Below are positions 5,971 through 9,853 of a DNA stretch of 9,853 nt, piece by piece. Within the stretch, counting starts at the first letter, position 1. Every line of letters starts with the position of its first letter. A program made the translations under genes and the position numbers. The notes under the pieces are model-generated. The model did not search any database. It had not been told where the DNA came from and was given only the letters and a program-made list of their open reading frames with translations. Source of the stretch: DATDMG01 sp036518955 (GTDB taxonomy: Bacteria; Actinomycetota; Actinomycetes; Actinomycetales; Kineosporiaceae); assembly GCA_036518955.1 (NCBI GenBank), contig DATDMG010000569.1, positions 1-9,853 of the forward strand. The letters are read 5' to 3'.

Positions 5971-7551
5971 TCACCCGTCGCTGCCGTCCGCGGGGGCCAA
6001 CCGCGCAAGGATCAGCTCCCTGACCTTAGCGGCATCGGCCTGCCCACGCATATCCCCCATCACGACCCCGACCAGGGCCCCCGCGGCCGCGATCTTACCG
6101 GCTCGGATCTTCCGCGCGACGTCCGGATTCGCCGAAATGGCACGGTCGACCGCCGCGCCGAGCGCGGAGTCGTCGGACACCACCTTCAGGCCGCGGCCGG
6201 CGACCACCTCCGCCGGTCCGCCCTCCCCGGCCAGGACGCCGTCGAGGGCCTGTCGGGCGAGCTTGTCGTTGATCGCACCGGAATCGACGAGGCGCTGCAG
6301 CTCGGCGATCTGGGCGGGCGTGACGGGCAGGTCCGCCAACTCCACGCCGTCCGCGTTCGCCCGGCGGGCCAGCTCCTGCGTCCACCACTTGCGGGCGGCG
6401 GCGGGTGACGCCCCCGCGGCCACGGTGGCCTCGATCAGCTCGACGGCCCGGGCGTTGACGACGTCCCGCATCTCCAGGTCGGTGAACCCCCAGGCCCGCT
6501 GGAGCCTGCCGCGTCGCTGCGACGGCGGCTCCGGCAGGGTGGCCCGCAACTGCTCGACCCACGCCGGCTCGGGCACGATCGGCACCAGGTCCGGCTCCGG
6601 GAAGTACCGGTAGTCCTCGGCCTGCTCCTTGGACCGGCCCGACGTCGTCACCCCGGTGTCCTCGTGCCAGTGCCGGGTCTCCTGGACGACACGCCCGCCC
6701 CTGGCGAGCACGGCGGCCTGCCGGGTGATCTCGTAGCGCACGGCGCGCTCGACGCTGCGTAGCGAGTTGACGTTCTTGGTCTCGCTCCGGGTGCCGAACG
6801 GGACGGCGCGCTGGGCCTCGGCGAGCAGCGCGCCGGCGGCCGCGGTCGGCACGCCCGGCACCCGCGGGCGGAGCGACACGTTGGCGTCGCACCGCAGCGA
6901 CCCCTGCTCCATCCGGACGTCGGAGACACCCAGTGCGCGCAGCAGGTCGCGCAGCGCGGCGACGTACGCGCGGGCGATCTGTGGGGCGGCGTCCCCCGTG
7001 CCCTCGATCGGCTTGGTGACGATCTCGATGAGGGGGATGCCGGCTCTGTTGTAGTCGACCAGCGAGTAGTCGGCGCCGTGGATCCGACCGGTGGCGCCCC
7101 CGACGTGCCGCGACTTGCCGGTGTCCTCCTCCATGTGGGCCCGCTCGATCCCGATCCGGAAGGAGCCGCCGTCGTCCAGTTCGACGTCGAGGTGGCCGTC
7201 GTGGGCGATCGGCTCGTCGTACTGGGACGTCTGGAAGTTCTTCGGCATGTCCGGGTAGAAGTAGTTCTTGCGGGCGAAGCGGCAGCGGTCGGCGACGGCG
7301 CAGTTGAGGGCCAGGCCGATCCGGACCGCGGACTCCAGCGCCGTCGCGTTGAGGACCGGCAGCGATCCGGGCAGGCCCAGGCAGACCGGGCACACCTGGC
7401 TGTTCGGCTCGGCGCCGAACGCGGTCGAGCAGCCGCAGAACATCTTCGTCCGGGTGTTCAGCTCGACGTGCACCTCGAGCCCCAGCACGGGGTCGAAGGC
7501 AGCCAGCGCCTCGTCGTAGCCGAGCACGTCGTCGCCTGTCGTGACGGTCAC
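5971..7551 (-). CDS. gatB: Aspartyl/glutamyl-tRNA(Asn/Gln) amidotransferase subunit B
   Basis: GatB is the kinase and tRNA-binding subunit of GatCAB. It activates the side chain of Glu-tRNA(Gln) or Asp-tRNA(Asn) with ATP, then transfers ammonia delivered from GatA, giving Gln-tRNA(Gln) or Asn-tRNA(Asn). The 526-residue protein shows the family signatures in order: GLEVHVELNTRTKMFCGCS (24-42), CPVCLGLPG (54-62), NYFYPDMPKNFQTSQYDEP (96-114), EEDTGKS (141-147), DYNRAGIPLIEIVT (166-179) and then a CDANVSLRP motif. C39, C41, C54 and C57 form the usual zinc-type cluster. The last 140 or so residues are the helical tRNA-binding tail with a YqeY-like domain, ending in a GALVGVVMGDMRGQAD motif. The start is GTG at 7551, seven bases after a strong GGAGGT site (7558-7563). 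It overlaps the gatA stop by 4 bp (GTGA), so translation is coupled. Confidence 0.98.
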   Translation of the reverse strand: MTVTTGDDVLGYDEALAAFDPVLGLEVHVELNTRTKMFCGCSTAFGAEPNSQVCPVCLGLPGSLPVLNATALESAVRIGLALNCAVADRCRFARKNYFYPDMPKNFQTSQYDEPIAHDGHLDVELDDGGSFRIGIERAHMEEDTGKSRHVGGATGRIHGADYSLVDYNRAGIPLIEIVTKPIEGTGDAAPQIARAYVAALRDLLRALGVSDVRMEQGSLRCDANVSLRPRVPGVPTAAAGALLAEAQRAVPFGTRSETKNVNSLRSVERAVRYEITRQAAVLARGGRVVQETRHWHEDTGVTTSGRSKEQAEDYRYFPEPDLVPIVPEPAWVEQLRATLPEPPSQRRGRLQRAWGFTDLEMRDVVNARAVELIEATVAAGASPAAARKWWTQELARRANADGVELADLPVTPAQIAELQRLVDSGAINDKLARQALDGVLAGEGGPAEVVAGRGLKVVSDDSALGAAVDRAISANPDVARKIRAGKIAAAGALVGVVMGDMRGQADAAKVRELILARLAPADGSDG

Positions 7552-9125
7552 CGGTTCACCTCCACAAGGGCGGGGATGCGGTCGAGCAGGGGCCCGCCCC
7601 AGCGCCGCTGGAGCGCGGCCTCCACGACCGCGCCGACGCGGTAGAGCCGGTCATCGGCGTTGGCCGGGGCGAGGATCTGCAGGCCGACGGGCAGGGCGTC
7701 CTCGTCGGCCAGGCCCGCCGGCACCGACATGCCGGGGATGCCGGCGAGGTTGGCGGGGATGGTCGCGACGTCCTGCAGGTACATGGAGAGCGGATCGTCC
7801 AGCTTCTCCCCCAGCCGGAACGCCGTCGTCGGCGACGTCGGGGAGATCAGGACGTCAGCCTCCTCGAACGCGGCCGCGAAGTCCCGCTGGATCAGCGTGC
7901 GCACCTTCTGCGCGCTGCCGTAGTAGGCGTCGTAGTACCCGGAGGACAGCGCGTACGCGCCGAGGATGATGCGCCGCTTCGCCTCGTCGCCGAAACCGAC
8001 CGCCCGGGTCGCGGCCATGACCTGCTCGGTGGTCGGGTCGTCGATCCCGGCCGGGTACACGCGCAGGCCGTACCGCATCGCGTCGAACCGGGCGAGGTTG
8101 CTGCTCACCTCGCTCGGCATGATCAGATAGTAGGCCGCGAGCGCGGCGGTGAAGCTCGGGCAGGACACCTCGACGACCTTCGCGCCGGCGTCCACGAGCA
8201 CCTCGACCGCCTCGTCGAAGCGCTGGAGCACGCCTGTCTGGTACCCGCTGCCGCTCTCGCCGGTGCCGTGCAGCTCACGGACGACGCCGATCCGCATCCC
8301 CGAGACGTCGCCGGCGCGCGCGGCGGCGACGACGTCGGGACGCGGGCCGGGCAGGCTGGTGGAGTCCATCGGGTCGTGCGTGGCCATCACGGCGTGCAGC
8401 ATCGCGGTGTCGAGCACCGTCCGGGCGCACGGCCCGGCCTGGTCGAGGCTGCTCGCCATGGCGACGATCCCGTACCGGGACACCGCACCGTAGGTGGGCT
8501 TCACCCCGACGGTCCCCGTGACGGCAGCCGGCTGCCGGATCGATCCGCCGGTGTCCGTGCCGGTGGCCAGCGGCGTCTGGAACGCGGCCAGCGCCGCCGA
8601 GGAACCCCCGCCGGAGCCGCCGGGGATGCGGTCGAGGTCCCAGGGGTTCCCGGTCGGGCCGTAGGCCGAGTGCTCGGTGGAGGAGCCCATCGCGAACTCG
8701 TCCATGTTGGTCTTGCCGAGGACCACCATGCGCGCCGCCTTGATGTTGCGGACGACGGTCGCGTCGTAGGGTGGCACCCACCCGCGCAGGATGCGGCTGC
8801 CGCACGTCGTGGTGACGCCGCGGGTGGTCATCACGTCCTTGACCGCGATCGGCACGCCGGCGAGCGGGTGCAGCGACTCACCCGCCGCGCGGGCGGCGTC
8901 CACCGCGGCGGCGTCCACGAGCGCCTCCTCGGCACGGACGTGCAGGAAGGCGTGGACGCCGGGGCCGGTCGCGACGCCGTCCGCGTCGCGACCGCCGTCG
9001 ACGGCCGCGATCCGGTCGAGGTGGGCGCGGGTGAGCTCCACCGACGTGATCTCACCCGCCGCCATCGCCTCCGCCATCTGCACGGCGGTGAGCCCGACGA
9101 GCGCGTCGCCTGCTGAGGTGCTCAC
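7548..9125 (-). CDS. gatA: Aspartyl/glutamyl-tRNA(Asn/Gln) amidotransferase subunit A
   Basis: GatA is the glutaminase subunit. It hydrolyses glutamine and channels the ammonia to GatB. The 525-residue protein has the complete amidase-signature triad: K96 in AVKD, cis-serine S171 in PGGSGGGSS, and nucleophile S195 in DTGGSIRQPA, at the same spacings as in the S. aureus enzyme. The frame stays open upstream to 9575, but I place the start at GTG 9125. It lies 2 bp after the gatC stop and seven bases after a strong GGAGGAGG ribosome site (9133-9140, within the last gatC codons), and the protein aligns with the family from there. Extension upstream would only read gatC in another frame. Confidence 0.98.
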   Translation of the reverse strand: MSTSAGDALVGLTAVQMAEAMAAGEITSVELTRAHLDRIAAVDGGRDADGVATGPGVHAFLHVRAEEALVDAAAVDAARAAGESLHPLAGVPIAVKDVMTTRGVTTTCGSRILRGWVPPYDATVVRNIKAARMVVLGKTNMDEFAMGSSTEHSAYGPTGNPWDLDRIPGGSGGGSSAALAAFQTPLATGTDTGGSIRQPAAVTGTVGVKPTYGAVSRYGIVAMASSLDQAGPCARTVLDTAMLHAVMATHDPMDSTSLPGPRPDVVAAARAGDVSGMRIGVVRELHGTGESGSGYQTGVLQRFDEAVEVLVDAGAKVVEVSCPSFTAALAAYYLIMPSEVSSNLARFDAMRYGLRVYPAGIDDPTTEQVMAATRAVGFGDEAKRRIILGAYALSSGYYDAYYGSAQKVRTLIQRDFAAAFEEADVLISPTSPTTAFRLGEKLDDPLSMYLQDVATIPANLAGIPGMSVPAGLADEDALPVGLQILAPANADDRLYRVGAVVEAALQRRWGGPLLDRIPALVEVNR

Positions 9126-9127
9126 GG

Positions 9128-9424
9128 TCAGTCCTCCTCCAGGATGCGCGGCACGCGGAAGCGCTGCTCCTGCGCCTCCGGCGCTGCGGCGAGCGCCTCG
9201 GCGGGGGCGAGACCGGGCCGCGGCTCGTCGGGACGGGCGACGTTGGTCAGCGGCATCGGGTGCGAGGTGGCCGGGACGTCGTCCCCGGCCACCTCGCGCA
9301 CGGTCGCGACGGCACCGAGGATGACGTCGAGCTGGCCGGCGAGCCGGTCCAGTTCGACGGCGCTGAGGTCGATCCGGGCCAGCGACGCGAGGTGGGCGAC
9401 CTCCTCGCGCGAGATGGCGGACAT
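9128..9424 (-). CDS. gatC: Aspartyl/glutamyl-tRNA(Asn/Gln) amidotransferase subunit C
   Basis: GatC is the small subunit that wraps around the GatA-GatB interface and stabilises the trimer. It has no catalytic residues. Its 98 residues are a typical length. The family pattern is clear: ISREEVAHLASLARIDLS at 4-21, a helix with LDRLAGQLDVIL at 25-36, then a Pro-rich linker with a typical TSHPMPLTNVARPDEP stretch and the short C-terminal FRVPRILE segment that docks on the partners. The ATG at 9424 is six bases after AAGGAG (9431-9436). It is the first gene of the gatCAB unit. Confidence 0.97.
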   Translation of the reverse strand: MSAISREEVAHLASLARIDLSAVELDRLAGQLDVILGAVATVREVAGDDVPATSHPMPLTNVARPDEPRPGLAPAEALAAAPEAQEQRFRVPRILEED

Positions 9425-9440
9425 GCGGGACTCCTTGCTG

Positions 9441-9540
9441 GGGACGTTCTCTCGAGCGGCCGTCCCGGCCGTGTGGGCGGGCGACCGGCACCCTGCGCCG
9501 GACGGCGTGCGGGACGCCTCCGAGTCTAGGCCGTCCCGGC
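9441..9540. repeat. Two copies of a 12-bp repeat, each part of a dyad, in the gatC leader
   Basis: The sequence ggccgtcccggc occurs exactly at 9458-9469 and 9529-9540. Each copy can pair through its cgtccc with a gggacg upstream on the plus strand: 9441-9446 with 9461-9466 (14-base loop), and 9511-9516 with 9532-9537 (15 bases between). The second dyad has extra pairing (cct 9517-9519 with agg 9528-9530) and spans the putative gatC -10. They may be operator-like sites or leader RNA hairpins. Chance is a real possibility in DNA this rich in G and C. Confidence 0.4.
9523..9528 (-). promoter_or_regulatory. gatC: Putative -10 element of the gatCAB promoter
   Basis: On the minus strand TAGACT matches the actinobacterial -10 pattern TANNNT, about 100 bp upstream of the gatC start and just beyond the hairpin that follows ligA. 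It is the only good -10 match I see in the intergenic region. I see no matching TTGAC-type -35. It would give a leader of roughly 90 bases. Confidence 0.35.
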
Positions 9541-9541
9541 G

Positions 9542-9573
9542 GGCGACCCGCCCCGGGCCGGGGACGGGTCGCC
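9542..9573 (-). terminator. Strong hairpin after ligA
   Basis: The outer arms 9542-9550 (ggcgacccg) and 9565-9573 (cgggtcgcc) are perfect complements. They continue inward with cccc (9551-9554) pairing gggg (9560-9563), with a single bulged base at 9564 and a 5-base loop. That makes a 13-bp, very stable stem starting 22 bases past the ligA stop. There is no T-tract after it, as is usual for actinobacterial terminators. It probably ends ligA transcription and separates it from gatCAB. Confidence 0.6.
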
Positions 9574-9595
9574 ATGGCGCCGGTGCGCCACGCGT

Positions 9596-9853
9596 TCAGG
9601 ACGCCTCGGCACCGGCCTGGCTCGCCTCAGCCTGGCTCGCCTCAGCCTGGCTCGCCTCGGCCTGGCTCGCCTCGGCCTGGCTCGCCTCGGCGTCGTCGGG
9701 TCGGACGGCGCCCGGACCGCCGCCCAGCAGCGCTCGGAACCCGGCCTCGTCCAGGACGGGGACCCCGAGCTTGCGCGCGTTGTCGGCCTTGCTCCCCGGG
9801 CTGGCCCCGACGACGACGAAGCTGGTCTTCTTCGAGACGCTGCCGGACGCCTT
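9596..9853 (-). CDS. ligA: NAD-dependent DNA ligase, C-terminal part (cut by window edge)
   Basis: Only the last 85 codons are present; the gene continues beyond base 9853. The visible part is the end of a BRCT domain: a GSVSKKTSFVVVGASPGSK segment (residues 4-22 of the visible part), then KADNARKLGVPVLDEAGF (22-39) and ALLGGG. This is the characteristic end of bacterial LigA, the NAD-dependent ligase that seals nicks in replication and repair. The VVVGASPGSK and K(A)xKLGV pattern is more typical of LigA than of other BRCT proteins, and ligA next to gatCAB is a common actinobacterial order. After the BRCT domain the protein ends in an unusual tail of five QAEAS-type repeats and then QAGAEAS. 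The gene is missing from ordinary open-frame searches because its start lies outside the window. Confidence 0.93.
   Translation of the reverse strand, partial: KASGSVSKKTSFVVVGASPGSKADNARKLGVPVLDEAGFRALLGGGPGAVRPDDAEASQAEASQAEASQAEASQAEASQAGAEAS
9616..9690. repeat. ligA: Five tandem 15-bp repeats in the ligA 3' end
   Basis: Five head-to-tail copies of cctggctcgcctcgg fill 9616-9690 exactly. The two copies nearest the stop codon carry A in place of G at position 14; the other three are identical. Each unit encodes one pentapeptide in the LigA tail (AEASQ in register on the minus strand). The near-perfect identity at DNA level, including synonymous positions, points to recent expansion by slippage or unequal recombination. 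Confidence 0.9.

Noticed and set aside
4136..6613. 825-codon plus-strand open frame
   Set aside because: It runs antisense through both the GGDEF-EAL gene and gatB. Its composition (runs of Arg, Asp, Gly, His) is that of a shadow, and both genes beneath it have intact motifs.
9425..9541. T-box or other tRNA-sensing riboswitch before gatC
   Set aside because: The leader is only about 100 bases and I see no T-box core sequence or specifier-loop arrangement.
9126..9575. Upstream extension of gatA to 9575
   Set aside because: The extra codons read gatC in the wrong frame. The GTG at 9125 has a strong ribosome site and the right distance from the gatC stop.
9616..9690. Tandem repeats as a CRISPR array
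   Set aside because: The units are contiguous 15-mers with no spacers and are in frame within ligA.
1..9853. tRNA, rRNA, insertion sequences, attachment sites or phage genes
   Set aside because: I saw no tRNA-like cloverleaf with a CCA-adjacent arm, no rRNA sequence, no transposase motifs and no terminal inverted repeats. Base composition looks even across the window.

Overview
The window is very GC-rich, with strong G/C preference at third codon positions, frequent GTG starts and a ligA-gatC-gatA-gatB gene order. Together these point to the chromosome of a high-GC actinobacterium. The presence of GatCAB, which such bacteria need to make Gln-tRNA(Gln) and often Asn-tRNA(Asn), fits. I cannot name a genus from the sequence alone.

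Layout. One gene, glycerol kinase glpK (289-1800), is on the plus strand; every other gene is on the minus strand. In their direction of transcription, from the right edge leftward, they are: the 3' end of ligA (BRCT domain plus a five-copy QAEAS tail); a 171-bp intergenic region with a strong hairpin and a likely gatC promoter; gatC, gatA and gatB, tightly packed; a 53-bp gap; a membrane-bound GGDEF-EAL cyclic-di-GMP enzyme; a 27-bp gap; a D-2-hydroxyacid dehydrogenase; and larB, whose start overlaps the dehydrogenase stop by 8 bp. larB and glpK converge, with 21 bp between their stop codons. The 288 bp upstream of glpK hold no intact gene, only a hairpin and a short stretch that resembles the end of a glycerol facilitator.

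How the genes work together. gatCAB forms one heterotrimeric amidotransferase and is clearly one translationally coupled unit. The GGDEF-EAL gene, dehydrogenase and larB are close enough to share a transcript, though their functions are not obviously linked. The most suggestive pairing is the dehydrogenase with larB. LarB makes the first intermediate of the nickel-pincer nucleotide cofactor used by lactate racemase and related 2-hydroxyacid racemases/epimerases, so a 2-hydroxyacid oxidoreductase coupled to it makes metabolic sense. No larA, larC or larE is in the window.

Most of the window is housekeeping or common accessory metabolism. I found no clear sign of a mobile element, defence system, CRISPR array, RNA gene or wholly new system. 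The findings are modest leads.
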